The notes under the pieces: generated by a model
Told to the model about the DNA's origin: nothing
Databases searched by the model: none
What the model saw: only the letters and a program-made list of their open reading frames with translations
Shown here: positions 19,855 through 29,500 of the stretch, one piece after another
Layout of the letters: the number at the start of each line of letters is the position of its first letter
Position numbering within the stretch: the stretch's first letter is position 1
Origin: Pseudaquidulcibacter saccharophilus
GTDB taxonomy: Bacteria > Pseudomonadota > Alphaproteobacteria > Caulobacterales > Aquidulcibacteraceae
DNA: 64,000 nt
Direction of reading: 5' to 3'
Assembly: GCF_019455445.1 (NCBI RefSeq)
Contig: NZ_JAHWUS010000002.1
Coordinates: forward strand, 496,001-560,000
Program-made: the position numbers and the translations under genes

Positions 19855-21080
19855 TAGCGGTCAACCTCACCGAACACGATATCCAAAGAACCGATAAGTG
19901 CAGAAATATCAGCAAGTAAGTGGTGACGCCCCAAATGCTCCAAAGCCTGAAGGTGTGCAAAACCTGGTGCACGAATCTTCACCTTATATGGACGGTTTGT
20001 ACCATCGGCAACTAAATACACGCCAAACTCACCCTTTGGTGCTTCAACAGCAGCATAAACTTCACCAGCAGGAACTTTAAAGCCTTCTGTATAAAGTTTA
20101 AAATGGTGTATCAACGCTTCCATTGATTGTTTCATTTCTGCGCGGCGTGGCGGTGCAAATTTTGAATTCTCAGGAAGCACAGGGCCTTGAGGCATTTTCT
20201 CAATGCACTGCTTCATGATTTTTACAGATTCACGCATCTCATCCATACGGCAAAGGTACCTGTCATAGCAGTCACCATTTTTACCAACAGGAACCTCGAA
20301 ATCCATTTCATCGTATACTTCATACGGTTGTGATTTGCGCAAATCCCAAGGGATGCCAGAACCACGAACCATTACACCAGTGAAGCCCCAATCAAGAATC
20401 GTTTGAGTATCAACAACACCAATATCAACGTTACGCTGCTTAAAAATACGGTTGTCAGTAATCAATGTTTCAATTTCATCGCAGGCGACAAGGAATGGAT
20501 CACACCAATCATAGATGTCTTGAAGCAATTGTTCAGGCAAATCTTGGTGAACGCCACCCGGGCGGAAATAGTTTGCGTGCATACGCGCACCGCAAGCACG
20601 TTCATAGAATATCATCAATTGTTCGCGTGGCTCAAAACCCCATAATGGCGGAGTAAGCGCGCCAACGTCCATTGCCTGCGTAGTAACGTTAAGAAGATGG
20701 TTTAGAATACGCCCAATTTCAGAAAATAAAACGCGAATAAATTGTGCACGACGAGGTACTTCGATGCCAGTTAATTTCTCAATCGCAAGACAGAATGCAT
20801 GCTCCTGATTCATTGGGGCCACATAGTCCAAGCGATCAAAATATGGGGTACCTTGTAGGTAAGTTTTATACTCTAAAAGCTTTTCAGTACCACGGTGCAG
20901 GAGACCAATATGCGGATCCACACGCTCTACAACCTCACCATCAAGCTCAAGAACAAGACGTAAAACGCCGTGTGCAGCAGGGTGTTGAGGACCAAAGTTA
21001 ATATTAAAATTTCTTTTGCCAGGCTCTTTTGCGGCCTCAATGGCTTCATCAAAAGTTTTATCAATAATCTCTGATGACAT
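19854..21080 (-). CDS. nuoD: NADH-quinone oxidoreductase subunit D
   Basis: 49-kDa-type subunit that forms the quinone-binding pocket together with NuoB. 408 aa and not fused to NuoC. Typical stretches are [20 protein letters not shown] at residues 23-42 and [10 protein letters not shown], and the C-terminus [10 protein letters not shown] contains the conserved Asp near the quinone site. The first 20 residues ([18 protein letters not shown]) are a variable extension. The start overlaps the nuoC stop by one base. Confidence 0.97.
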   Translation of the reverse strand: MSSEIIDKTFDEAIEAAKEPGKRNFNINFGPQHPAAHGVLRLVLELDGEVVERVDPHIGLLHRGTEKLLEYKTYLQGTPYFDRLDYVAPMNQEHAFCLAIEKLTGIEVPRRAQFIRVLFSEIGRILNHLLNVTTQAMDVGALTPPLWGFEPREQLMIFYERACGARMHANYFRPGGVHQDLPEQLLQDIYDWCDPFLVACDEIETLITDNRIFKQRNVDIGVVDTQTILDWGFTGVMVRGSGIPWDLRKSQPYEVYDEMDFEVPVGKNGDCYDRYLCRMDEMRESVKIMKQCIEKMPQGPVLPENSKFAPPRRAEMKQSMEALIHHFKLYTEGFKVPAGEVYAAVEAPKGEFGVYLVADGTNRPYKVKIRAPGFAHLQALEHLGRHHLLADISALIGSLDIVFGEVDR

Positions 21081-21706
21081 TATTTAGCCCCTTCAGAAGT
21101 TTTTGCTTTTTCATCACCCGGAAGCATACCTTCCCACGGGCTAAGGAAATCAAAATTACGGAATTCTTGAACCAGTTTCACAGGTTCATAAACTATGCGT
21201 TTTTGTTCTTCGTCGTAACGAACTTCTTGATAACCTGTAAGTGGGAAATCTTTACGAAGTGGATGCCCTTCAAAACCATAATCGGTAAGAATACGACGTA
21301 AATCAGGGTGACCTTCAAACAATACACCGTACATATCAAATGCTTCACGTTCAAACCAATTTGCACCCGGCCATAAAGCTACAACAGATGCAATTGATCC
21401 ACCGTCTGGAACGAAGGCCTTAACACGCACACGGATATTATTATTCATTGAAAGCAAGTGGTAAACAACCGCAAACCGTTCTGGGCTTTCAGGGAAATCA
21501 ACCGCAGTAATATCTATCAGGGTTGAGAAGCCTTCAATTTTTTGCAAATAACTTAAAACATCAATAATTTTAGAGGCTTGCGCAAGAATGCTAAGCTCTT
21601 GATTGCGAATTTCAATATGAGTAATTGAATTGCCAAATTTTTCCGGCATACGACCCAAAATTGCTTCAAGTTTTTCAAGTTGGGCATTGATGACTTGTTG
21701 TTTCAT
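21080..21706 (-). CDS. nuoC: NADH-quinone oxidoreductase subunit C
   Basis: 30-kDa-type peripheral-arm subunit of complex I, 208 aa. The signature [20 protein letters not shown] and the following [20 protein letters not shown] are intact. The C-terminal tail [17 protein letters not shown] is variable. It overlaps the nuoB stop by 4 bp at its start and shares a base with nuoD at its end, so nuoB-C-D are translationally coupled. Confidence 0.97.
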   Translation of the reverse strand: MKQQVINAQLEKLEAILGRMPEKFGNSITHIEIRNQELSILAQASKIIDVLSYLQKIEGFSTLIDITAVDFPESPERFAVVYHLLSMNNNIRVRVKAFVPDGGSIASVVALWPGANWFEREAFDMYGVLFEGHPDLRRILTDYGFEGHPLRKDFPLTGYQEVRYDEEQKRIVYEPVKLVQEFRNFDFLSPWEGMLPGDEKAKTSEGAK

Positions 21707-22263
21707 CGTTCAATCGTCCCTTCACGGCGGATTTTTTTCTGCAATTGCAAAATACCATAAACCAAAGCTTCTGCTGTTGGAGGGCATCCAGGAACATAAA
21801 TGTCAACTGGAAGAACGCGGTCACAACCGCGCACAACAGAATATGAATAATGATAATAACCGCCACCATTCGCACATGATCCCATTGAGATTACGTAACG
21901 TGGATTTGGCATTTGGTCATAAACCTTGCGAATCGCAGGCGCCATTTTGTTAGTCAAAGTACCTGCAACAATGATAACATCTGACTGGCGTGGCGATGCA
22001 CGGGGCGCAAAACCAAAACGTTCAACGTCATAACGCGGCATAGAAGCCTGCATCATTTCAACCGCACAACATGCAAGACCAAATGTCATCCACATTAATG
22101 AGCCAGTACGCGCCCAAGTAATCAAATCCTCGGTTCCAGCAATAACATAGCCCTTATCGGCCAACGCATCAGAAACACCTGTGAAAAACGGGTCGTTTGG
22201 CTTTGCAGCAAAGCCATTTTCAACGCCAGCATACGATGGGCTATTTGGTTTAATTATTCCCAT
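21703..22263 (-). CDS. nuoB: NADH-quinone oxidoreductase subunit B
   Basis: PSST-type subunit carrying terminal cluster N2. From the ATG at 22263 it is 186 aa. Ligands: the tandem cysteines in [10 protein letters not shown], the cysteine in [16 protein letters not shown], and the last in [11 protein letters not shown]. An upstream in-frame ATG at 22284 lies inside nuoA and would give a 31-bp overlap; the chosen start gives a 10-bp overlap and [13 protein letters not shown], a usual alphaproteobacterial N-terminus. Confidence 0.96.
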   Translation of the reverse strand: MGIIKPNSPSYAGVENGFAAKPNDPFFTGVSDALADKGYVIAGTEDLITWARTGSLMWMTFGLACCAVEMMQASMPRYDVERFGFAPRASPRQSDVIIVAGTLTNKMAPAIRKVYDQMPNPRYVISMGSCANGGGYYHYSYSVVRGCDRVLPVDIYVPGCPPTAEALVYGILQLQKKIRREGTIER

Positions 22264-22652
22264 TCCAATGCGCCTTTCTTCCATTCATAAATAAAGCCAA
22301 TGGTTAGAACGCCCAAGAATACCATCATCGAGATATAACCAAAAGCGCCCAAATCTTTTAATACGATTGACCAAGGGAACAAGAACGCCACCTCAAGGTC
22401 GAAAATAATAAATAGAATTGATACCAAATAAAAACGTACATCAAACTTCATACGCGCGTCATCAAAAGCATTGAAACCACATTCGTATGCAGACATTTTT
22501 TCAGGATCAGGACTAGAAGGGGCAAAAACCCAGTTTGCCAGCATAAAAACAACGCCAATCAAAAGCCCAATACCGCCAAAAACCAATACTGGCAGATATT
22601 CTAGCAATAAAGCGTTATTCGCCATTCCTAAAGTAACGGGTAGTTCAGCCAT
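22254..22652 (-). CDS. nuoA: NADH-quinone oxidoreductase subunit A
   Basis: Three-helix membrane subunit at the arm junction of complex I, 132 aa. The family motif [20 protein letters not shown], with the cysteine exposed in the active/deactive transition of mitochondrial ND3, is present, as is [14 protein letters not shown]. It is the first gene of the operon; AAGAGGGAA lies just upstream of the ATG. The promoter must lie in the 313-base divergent region upstream. Confidence 0.97.
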   Translation of the reverse strand: MAELPVTLGMANNALLLEYLPVLVFGGIGLLIGVVFMLANWVFAPSSPDPEKMSAYECGFNAFDDARMKFDVRFYLVSILFIIFDLEVAFLFPWSIVLKDLGAFGYISMMVFLGVLTIGFIYEWKKGALEWE

Positions 22653-22965
22653 TTTTCCCTCTTAAGAATACCATATGTGAAAACATATAAATCAAACTGG
22701 CTCTAGCTTGCTTGGCGCTCGGTTGCAATCCAAAGCCTCATAAAATTCATCATAATTTCATATCAAATCGCACAAAAACAGACGCGTGATAGTTTTTTAA
22801 TCATTATTATAATTTAAACTTCAACCTGACTTTGGTTTATTTACCGAAAAAATCTTTATCTGCCAATGAAAATTTCCGTCTATTTCGTATAGCAGACAAC
22901 TTGAACAGGTCATTTAATGTAAATTTTACTGATTATGTATAATGCTCTTAATTTGGTAGGGCTTA
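22653..22965. promoter_or_regulatory. Divergent intergenic region between nuoA and the O-antigen-ligase-like gene
   Basis: 313 bases without a gene. On the plus strand, TATAAT at 22938-22943 is a perfect -10 box 22 bp before the ATG at 22966, but no good -35 is found at the right distance. On the minus strand an imperfect inverted repeat (CATATG-TGAAAA-CATATA, near 22672-22690) lies just upstream of nuoA and could be an operator or part of a promoter. Both readings are by eye only. Confidence 0.4.
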
Positions 22966-24309
22966 ATGGAAACTTATAATTATCCAAAATTTAAATACCC
23001 AAAAAACATTGCAAGCGGCATTGTTAACAATGATCTATCATCCCCTACCCGCACCCAAGAAATAGAAAATGATACTTTGGAAAAACCTTCATATCTATTC
23101 ATTCTGGGACTGTTGTTTTTTCTAAGCTTTGGCGGTCTAACCAATATTTATATGAAAATCACACAAGACTATAATATGCCTAAATGGTCTATTGTGATGT
23201 ATCTTATTCCAATAAGTATTTCATTTTTTTGGCTAATTAAGAATCCACTGAAAACCATCAAGACAGCCATTACCGGTTTGCCATTATTATTATTTTGTAT
23301 TTTTGCATTTTTATCGTTCAAATGGTCCAATCAACCAGATGTTAGCATGAGGCAAGGCTTGTTATTGTGTTTAACGTATATGGTTGCAACAACATTCGCC
23401 GCAAGGTTCAATTGGCGTAGCTTTGGCTTTGTACTGATAACCATTATGGGATTACAAACATTCATTTCCTTAATTCTAGCAGTAATATTCCCTCAGTGGG
23501 GCGTTATGTCGGATATTTACCCCGGTGCGTGGGCTGGCATATGGGGGTTTAAACAAACGCTTGGCGTTGCAATGGCGTTGGGCATAGGCTTCACTTCTGG
23601 ATACGCAGTTGCCTTTAGATCAGCACGAATATTTTGTATTCCAATGATTTTGGTAATGCTTTTAGTGGTTTATAAAAGTGAAGCAACAACCGCAACCTTA
23701 ATAAGCGGCATGGTCATCGGCATTAGCATTGCATTGTTTATTGCAAGTCTTAATCCAGCAACAGCTGTAATAAGCTTCTGGGGAATTGTTGTCGCCGGCG
23801 TTACGCTGGTTTTATCATTTACAGTTTTTAAAGACGTTATATTTCACGCATTAGGAAAAGCCCCGACATTGACTGGGCGCACAGACATTTGGAAAGCAAT
23901 GGAAGGGCCAATTTCAGAACACCCAACATTTGGTTGGGGGTTTCAGGCGTTCTGGACAGACAAAAGCATTGCATCGCCTGTAGAAGGCATACAGCAGGCC
24001 ATGGACGGCTTTAGGCCACCTGATGCCCACTCTACCCCTATGGATGTTAAGGTTCAATTAGGAAGCATTGGCTTCTTCCTATGGGTCTGGATGTTTATTC
24101 AATTATGGGTAAGTGGACTTTATAATTTAATAAACACCAAATACGGGCCAATTATAATTGGTGTAATTGCCGCGTGGTCTGGAATTTGCTTTACAGAAGC
24201 AATGTCGCTCTACCCAATGGATTATGCGACTTTTTTACTCCATTCTATATTAGCTAAATCAAGCCTAGAGATGTTTGATAAAATTTTTAAAAATAGACAG
24301 AATAATTAA
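22966..24309 (+). CDS. O-antigen ligase / ExoQ-type polymerase-ligase family membrane protein
   Basis: 447 aa, about ten to eleven hydrophobic helices starting near residue 45, with a hydrophilic 40-residue N-terminus. The Wzy_C-type core is seen at GKAPTLTGRTDIWKAMEG followed by the periplasmic loop region HPTFGWGFQAFWTD and DAHSTPMDVKVQLG; the conserved Arg (GRT) and His (DAHS) fit the O-antigen ligase superfamily. Members join or polymerise lipid-linked glycans at the periplasmic face. It is a single gene, divergent from nuo, with no sugar-biosynthesis genes nearby, so its glycan substrate cannot be guessed. A terminator follows. Confidence 0.85.
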   Translation: METYNYPKFKYPKNIASGIVNNDLSSPTRTQEIENDTLEKPSYLFILGLLFFLSFGGLTNIYMKITQDYNMPKWSIVMYLIPISISFFWLIKNPLKTIKTAITGLPLLLFCIFAFLSFKWSNQPDVSMRQGLLLCLTYMVATTFAARFNWRSFGFVLITIMGLQTFISLILAVIFPQWGVMSDIYPGAWAGIWGFKQTLGVAMALGIGFTSGYAVAFRSARIFCIPMILVMLLVVYKSEATTATLISGMVIGISIALFIASLNPATAVISFWGIVVAGVTLVLSFTVFKDVIFHALGKAPTLTGRTDIWKAMEGPISEHPTFGWGFQAFWTDKSIASPVEGIQQAMDGFRPPDAHSTPMDVKVQLGSIGFFLWVWMFIQLWVSGLYNLINTKYGPIIIGVIAAWSGICFTEAMSLYPMDYATFLLHSILAKSSLEMFDKIFKNRQNN

Positions 24310-24330
24310 ATATAGTTGCCAGTTAAAACA

Positions 24331-24368
24331 AAAGCCCCCGATGTTAATCAGGGGCTTTGTTATTTTTG
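24331..24368 (+). terminator. Hairpin terminator after the O-antigen-ligase-like gene
   Basis: AAAGCCCC (24331-24338) pairs with GGGGCTTT (24351-24358), loop of 12 nt, followed by GTTATTTTT on the plus strand. On the minus strand it is followed by TGTTTTAA, so it probably also ends the tRNA transcript coming from the other side. Confidence 0.75.
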
Positions 24369-24371
24369 AAA

Positions 24372-24448
24372 TGGCGCGAGTGACGGGGCTCGAACCCGCG
24401 ACCCTCGGCGTGACAGGCCGATACTCTAACCAACTGAGCTACACCCGC
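24372..24448 (-). tRNA. tRNA-Asp (GUC)
   Basis: 77 nt with the CCA encoded. Acceptor stem GCGGGTG pairs with CACTCGC (one G-U), discriminator G. The anticodon arm is TCGGC-CTGTCAC-GCCGA, giving anticodon GUC. The T-arm GTTCGAGCC is normal. It lies with tRNA-Val downstream of nuo-type genes and next to lon, the conserved alphaproteobacterial context. Confidence 0.97.
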
Positions 24449-24555
24449 GCAAATCAAAATGTGTGGGGTTGATAGCTGTTGCCTCTTCGGTGGTCAAGCA
24501 GATTAACTGCGATAGAAAACCATTTTGGCAGCGGGCTAAAAACCCTATTCTCTAA

Positions 24556-24631
24556 TGGTGGGTGGTGAGGGGTTCGAACCCCCGACCCTCTCGGTGTAAA
24601 CGAGATGCTCTTCCAGCTGAGCTAACCACCC
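24556..24631 (-). tRNA. tRNA-Val (UAC)
   Basis: 76 nt with CCA encoded. Acceptor GGGTGGT pairs with ACCACCC, discriminator A. The anticodon loop TTTACAC in the stem TCTCG/CGAGA gives anticodon UAC. D-arm GCTCAGCTGGAAGAGC and T-arm GGGGGTTCGAACCCC are canonical. On the minus strand it is upstream of tRNA-Asp, probably in one transcript, about 107 bases apart. Confidence 0.97.
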
Positions 24632-24730
24632 GTCCCATTCAGAGGTCGGCTTGTTACCTTACCGACAAAAAAAATAAAAGCCCCAATCTCAGTAAATAGC
24701 ATAAAATTGCAGCATCATTCTGCAGCTAGA

Positions 24731-27133
24731 CTAATGACGCTTTTCATCCATATTCCCATTATCATTAGGAATCCGTGCTTGAAGCGCATGTTCAACGTCA
24801 TTTGCAGTCCATTCAATTGCACTGAGCTTTTGCGTTAAAGCATGTGCTAAAACTTCATCAGCAGTTGAAACCGGAATAATTTCCAAGCCAGATTTCACAT
24901 TTGCAGGAATGTCGGCAAGATCCTTTTCATTGTCTTTAGGAATCAAAACAGTTTTAATCCCTGCCCGCAGAGCCGCCAATAACTTCTCTTTTAAGCCACC
25001 AATTGGCAGAACTTTGCCACGCAATGTAATTTCACCAGTCATAGCGACAGTTTTTGATACCGGAACATTGGTCAAAAGACTTACAATTGCAGTCATCATT
25101 GCAATACCAGCAGAAGGACCATCTTTTGGGGTTGCGGCTTCTGGTACGTGAACGTGAATATCCGTCTGATCAAATATTGTAGGTTTAATTCCAAACAAAG
25201 GTGCACGTGATTTAACAAATGAAGATGCAGCGGAAATTGATTCTTTCATTACATCTTTCAAATTGCCAGTCACCGTCATACGGCCCTTACCAAACATTTG
25301 AACCGCTTCGATAGTAAGTGTGTCACCACCAACTTCAGTCCATGCCAAACCAGTAACAGCACCAACCTGATCTTCAAGTTCAACTTCTCCAAAGCGATAT
25401 TTGGTAACACCAGCATATTTTGCAAGGTTTTCATCACTAACAATCAGTTTTTCAACTTTTTTCTGGCTAATTTCCCTGATTGCTTTACGCGCAATATTTG
25501 CAACTTCACGCTCAAGTGAACGAACGCCTGCTTCACGTGTATAGCTTCGAATCAATTCGATAATTGCAGAATCTGCAATTTCTAACTCGCCAGCTTTCAC
25601 ACCATGCTCAGCAAAGATTTTTGGCATCAAGTGGCGTTTAGTGATTTCTAGTTTTTCCTCTTCTGTATATCCAGGGATTCGTATAATCTCCATACGATCA
25701 AGCAATGCCTGATGGATATTCAATGAGTTTGCAGTTGTAATAAACATTACATTCGACAAATCATAATCAAGTTCAAGATAATGGTCATTGAATGTATTGT
25801 TTTGTTCTGGGTCTAGTACTTCCAATAATGCAGATGCAGGATCGCCGCGGAAATCAGCACCCATTTTATCAATTTCATCCAATAAGAATAAAGGATTATT
25901 TGATTTAATCTTTTTAAGTGACTGAATCACACGACCAGGCATAGAACCGATATAGGTTCTACGGTGACCACGAATCTCTGCTTCATCTCGTACCCCTCCA
26001 AGGGCAACGCGCACAAAGTCACGACCCGTTGCTTTTGCAATTGAACGCCCCAATGAAGTTTTACCAACACCAGGAGGACCAACAAGACAAAGAATTGGGC
26101 CGCGAATCTTATTTACACGCCCTTGCACTGCAAGATATTCTAATATCCGCTCTTTTACCTTTTCAAGCCCATAATGATCTTCATTCAAAACCTCTTCAGC
26201 TTTGTTGATATCATTTTTAACTTTTTTATAGGTACCCCATGGCAAAGCAAGCAACCAATCAAGGTAATTACGAACTACGGTTGATTCAGCGCTCATAGGA
26301 GACATTTGTTTTAGCTTTTTAAGCTCGCTAATAGCCTTTTGACGGGCTTCTTTAGAAAGCTTTGTGCGCTTTATTTTTGTCTCAAGCTCTTTGATTTCGT
26401 CTTTACCATCATCAGCTTCACCCAACTCACGCTGAATAGCCTTCATTTGTTCATTTAGGTAATATTCGCGTTGGCTTTTTTCCATTTGGCGACGCACGCG
26501 GTTTTTAACCCTGCGCTCAACTTGGAGTGCACCAATTTCAGATTCCATAAAGCTAAGAATTTTTTCAAGGCGTTTTCCAACGTGTGTGGTGGCAAGCAAA
26601 TCTTGTTTTTCAGAAACTTTAATATTCAAATCAGCAGCAATAATGTCTGCAATACTTGATGGATTATTATTTTCTTGCAAGCCAGCGGTGACTTCTTGCG
26701 GGATCTTACGGTTTAATTTTCCATAATTTTGGAATTGTTCCATAACAGCTTTTGAAAGAACCTGTGTTTCAGCACTGTCTTTATCGCTATCTTCAAGTTC
26801 AACAATATTAGCTATAAAAATATCATCTTCTTTTTCATAAGATTTAATTTTTACACGCTTCTGCCCCTCAACAAGCACACGAACTGTACCATCAGGAAGT
26901 TTTAGCAATTGCAAAACATTGGCAATTGTTCCGATTTCATAAATATCACTTACTTGCGGATCATCTACGCCGGCATCTTTTTGCGCAGCAAGCACCACAA
27001 TTTTATCATTTGCCATGGCCTCTTCTAATGCGCGAACAGATTTTTCGCGGCCAACAAATAATGGAGAGACTCTCTGCGGAAATACAACGATATCACGCAA
27101 CGGAAGTAATGGAAGTTTTTTCATTTCACTCAT
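24731..27133 (-). CDS. lon: ATP-dependent protease Lon
   Basis: Homohexameric AAA+ serine protease that degrades misfolded and regulatory proteins. 800 aa. Order: N-terminal LON substrate-binding domain (LPLLPLRDIVVFPQRVSPLF, residues 6-25), coiled coil (about 180-270), AAA+ with Walker A GPPGVGKTS and Walker B FLLDEIDKM, then the protease domain with Ser674 (KDGPSAGIAM) and Lys717 (GGLKEKLLAAL) as the catalytic dyad at the usual spacing of 43. It follows clpX, with a terminator hairpin in between. In most alphaproteobacteria hupB comes next; here the next features are tRNAs. Confidence 0.98.
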   Translation of the reverse strand: MSEMKKLPLLPLRDIVVFPQRVSPLFVGREKSVRALEEAMANDKIVVLAAQKDAGVDDPQVSDIYEIGTIANVLQLLKLPDGTVRVLVEGQKRVKIKSYEKEDDIFIANIVELEDSDKDSAETQVLSKAVMEQFQNYGKLNRKIPQEVTAGLQENNNPSSIADIIAADLNIKVSEKQDLLATTHVGKRLEKILSFMESEIGALQVERRVKNRVRRQMEKSQREYYLNEQMKAIQRELGEADDGKDEIKELETKIKRTKLSKEARQKAISELKKLKQMSPMSAESTVVRNYLDWLLALPWGTYKKVKNDINKAEEVLNEDHYGLEKVKERILEYLAVQGRVNKIRGPILCLVGPPGVGKTSLGRSIAKATGRDFVRVALGGVRDEAEIRGHRRTYIGSMPGRVIQSLKKIKSNNPLFLLDEIDKMGADFRGDPASALLEVLDPEQNNTFNDHYLELDYDLSNVMFITTANSLNIHQALLDRMEIIRIPGYTEEEKLEITKRHLMPKIFAEHGVKAGELEIADSAIIELIRSYTREAGVRSLEREVANIARKAIREISQKKVEKLIVSDENLAKYAGVTKYRFGEVELEDQVGAVTGLAWTEVGGDTLTIEAVQMFGKGRMTVTGNLKDVMKESISAASSFVKSRAPLFGIKPTIFDQTDIHVHVPEAATPKDGPSAGIAMMTAIVSLLTNVPVSKTVAMTGEITLRGKVLPIGGLKEKLLAALRAGIKTVLIPKDNEKDLADIPANVKSGLEIIPVSTADEVLAHALTQKLSAIEWTANDVEHALQARIPNDNGNMDEKRH

Positions 27134-27189
27134 AGTTTAACCTTTAGCACACAAGTACGGAATTAATCGTTAAAAAACCCCATTACCTG

Positions 27190-27246
27190 TGCAGAAAAGA
27201 AAATGGCGCTTGTCCTTACTTGTTTCAAGGGGACAAAACGCCATTT
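27190..27246 (-). terminator. Terminator hairpin after clpX
   Basis: AAATGGCG (27201-27208) pairs with CGCCATTT (27239-27246), with a second inner pairing of TTGTCC with GGACAA. On the minus strand the stem is followed by TTTTCTTTTC. It sits 26 bp past the clpX stop and about 55 bp before the lon start, so lon likely has its own promoter, as is usual for this stress gene. Confidence 0.75.
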
Positions 27247-27271
27247 ATTGTTATAAATCTGTAAAAAATTG

Positions 27272-28537
27272 TTAACTAGCTTTATTTGTATTCTCGCGAC
27301 GCTCTGAATAAATAAGCAATGGCTGCGCCCTACCCTCAACAACTTCAACATTGATAACAACTTCTTCGACGCCTTCAAAAGAAGGTAAGTCAAACATTGT
27401 ATCAAGAAGTATTCCTTCAAGAATTGAACGAAGACCACGCGCACCAGTTTTACGCGCAATCGCTTTAGAAGCAACAGCGTGCAATGCCTCATCAGTAAAG
27501 GTTAGCTTGCAATTTTCCATGTCAAACAAACGCTGATACTGTTTAACCAAAGCATTCTTTGGCTCGGTAAGGATAGTAACCAATGCAGGTTCATCCAAAT
27601 CTTCCAAAGTAGCAAATACAGGCATACGACCAACAAATTCAGGTATAAGACCGAATTTCAACAAATCTTCTGGCTCAAGATCTTTCAACAAATCGCCAGT
27701 TCTACGGTCATCAGGGTCACGGACATCGGCACCAAAACCAATACCAGCTCCTTTACCACGACGCGAAATAATTTGCTCAAGGCCTGGGAATGCGCCACCG
27801 GCAATAAAAAGAATATTTGTTGTGTCAACTTGCAAGAATTCTTGTTGCGGATGTTTACGACCGCCTTGTGGAGGAACAGACGCAACGGTTCCTTCCATCA
27901 ATTTTAATAGCGCTTGCTGCACACCTTCACCAGAAACGTCACGGGTGATAGATGGATTGTCAGATTTACGAGAAATCTTGTCAATTTCATCGATATAAAC
28001 AATGCCGCGTTGCGCGCGTTCAACGTTATAATCAGATGCTTGCAATAGTTTCAAAATGATATTCTCAACATCTTCACCTACATAACCAGCTTCGGTCAAT
28101 GTAGTTGCATCTGCCATAGTAAATGGAACATCAATAATGCGCGCCAAAGTTTGCGCCAAAAGAGTTTTACCGCAACCAGTTGGACCAATTAGCAAAATGT
28201 TTGATTTTGCCAATTCAACATCATTATTTTTTTGCGCATGTGCAAGACGTTTATAATGGTTATGTACCGCAACAGAAAGCACACGTTTTGCTTTCGATTG
28301 ACCGATAACATAATCGTCAAGAACATCTTTAATTTCTTGCGGCGAAGGAACACCTTCTTTAGATTTAACGAACTGTGTTTTGTTTTCCTCGCGGATAATA
28401 TCCATACACAATTCAACACATTCGTCACAAATGAAAACAGTTGGTCCAGCAATTAGCTTGCGGACTTCATGTTGGCTTTTCCCACAGAAACTGCAATAAA
28501 GCGTATTTTTTGAATCACCACTTGCGGCTTTTGTCAT
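27272..28537 (-). CDS. clpX: ATP-dependent Clp protease ATP-binding subunit ClpX
   Basis: AAA+ unfoldase that feeds substrates to ClpP. 421 aa. The N-terminal zinc-binding domain has C15, C18, C37 and C40 (YCSFCGKS and [10 protein letters not shown]). Walker [11 protein letters not shown], Walker [10 protein letters not shown] and sensor/arginine regions follow; the ClpP-binding IGF tripeptide is visible in [10 protein letters not shown]. The ATG is preceded by CGGAGAGAG. It is about 100 bp downstream of clpP in the conserved tig-clpP-clpX-lon block. Confidence 0.98.
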   Translation of the reverse strand: MTKAASGDSKNTLYCSFCGKSQHEVRKLIAGPTVFICDECVELCMDIIREENKTQFVKSKEGVPSPQEIKDVLDDYVIGQSKAKRVLSVAVHNHYKRLAHAQKNNDVELAKSNILLIGPTGCGKTLLAQTLARIIDVPFTMADATTLTEAGYVGEDVENIILKLLQASDYNVERAQRGIVYIDEIDKISRKSDNPSITRDVSGEGVQQALLKLMEGTVASVPPQGGRKHPQQEFLQVDTTNILFIAGGAFPGLEQIISRRGKGAGIGFGADVRDPDDRRTGDLLKDLEPEDLLKFGLIPEFVGRMPVFATLEDLDEPALVTILTEPKNALVKQYQRLFDMENCKLTFTDEALHAVASKAIARKTGARGLRSILEGILLDTMFDLPSFEGVEEVVINVEVVEGRAQPLLIYSERRENTNKAS

Positions 28538-28641
28538 TCACTCTCTCCGACCAGAGACTTCTCCGGATAGTCTGACCCCAACTTATGCAGGAGTCAATGT
28601 TGTTTTTGATGCCTTTTGATACACCACAAACCTATTAATAG

Positions 28642-29301
28642 TTACACAGCATCTTCCGTGCCAACCGCACGTTTTTCTAGCACATTATCAATTAAACCAA
28701 ATTCCTTAGCTTCTGCCGCAGTCATAAAATGGTCGCGATCAAGCGTTTTCTCGATTAATTCATATGATTGACCAGTATGCTTAACATATATTTCGTTTAA
28801 ACGTTTTTTAGTCGCCAGCATGTCTTCTGCATGGCGCTCAATATCAGATGCAGGCCCACGGAAACCACCAGAAGGCTGATGCACCATAACGCGTGAATTT
28901 GGCGTTGCTGCACGCAAGCCTTTTTCGCCAGCAGCCAAAAGCAATGAACCCATTGAGCACGCCTGCCCCATTACAAGAGTTGCAATTGGCGAACGAATAT
29001 ATTGCATTGTATCATAAATAGCCAAACCAGAGGTAACAACACCACCTGGGCTATTGATATACATTGAAATTTCTTTCTTAGGATTTTCAGATTCCAAAAA
29101 TAGTAATTGCGCACAGATTAATGACGCCATACCATCTTCAACAGGACCAGAAACAAAAACAATACGTTCGCGCAAAAGGCGTGAAAAAATATCAAAAGCA
29201 CGTTCACCACGTGAAGATTGCTCAACAACCATAGGAACAAGATTATCGGTATGGTCATATCCAGAGCTTAAAAGCGGATGGCGTGGAAATTCGTTAAACA
29301 T
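28642..29301 (-). CDS. clpP: ATP-dependent Clp protease proteolytic subunit ClpP
   Basis: Serine protease barrel of ClpXP/ClpAP, 219 aa. The catalytic triad is intact: Ser116 (GQACSMGS), His141 (VMVHQPSGG) and Asp190 (LDRDHFM), five positions later than in E. coli numbering, consistent with a slightly longer N-terminus. The open frame extends four codons further but starts at TTG, whose bases TTGAGG form the ribosome binding site of the ATG at 29301; that ATG is therefore chosen. It lies between tig and clpX. Confidence 0.98.
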   Translation of the reverse strand: MFNEFPRHPLLSSGYDHTDNLVPMVVEQSSRGERAFDIFSRLLRERIVFVSGPVEDGMASLICAQLLFLESENPKKEISMYINSPGGVVTSGLAIYDTMQYIRSPIATLVMGQACSMGSLLLAAGEKGLRAATPNSRVMVHQPSGGFRGPASDIERHAEDMLATKKRLNEIYVKHTGQSYELIEKTLDRDHFMTAAEAKEFGLIDNVLEKRAVGTEDAV

Positions 29302-29440
29302 ATAAAACCTCAAACAGAGCGTTAAACTCAGGCAGATTATTTAAAAACGGCTTATTTAAGACCTGACACCCTAAATAATTTATGAATCTTGTCATGATAT
29401 TTGCGCATTAAATGCAAAAATTCAATGTTAAACCTGTGGA

Positions 29441-29475
29441 AAAAAAAGCCGGCACGATGTCATGCCGGCTTTTTT
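29441..29475 (-). terminator. Intrinsic terminator after tig
   Basis: AAAAAGCCGGCA and TGCCGGCTTTTT form a 12-pair stem with an 8-nt loop (29443-29474). On the minus strand a run of eight T follows the GC-rich part. It lies 26 bp past the trigger-factor stop, so clpP has its own promoter in 29302-29440, where no gene is visible. Confidence 0.9.
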
Positions 29476-29500
29476 AATAACAAATTCTCGTTTTAAACGA

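Noticed and set aside
24275-24472. Plus-strand open frame of 65 codons reading across tRNA-Asp
   Set aside because: Its 'ARVTGLEPATLGVTGRYSNQ'-type peptide is the known false frame produced by the reverse complement of a tRNA gene; the tRNA is the real feature.
24640-24730. Possible lon terminator around GCAG/CTGC and a later run of T on the minus strand
   Set aside because: The stem is only about four pairs and the T-run is not next to it, so it does not meet the standard for an intrinsic terminator.
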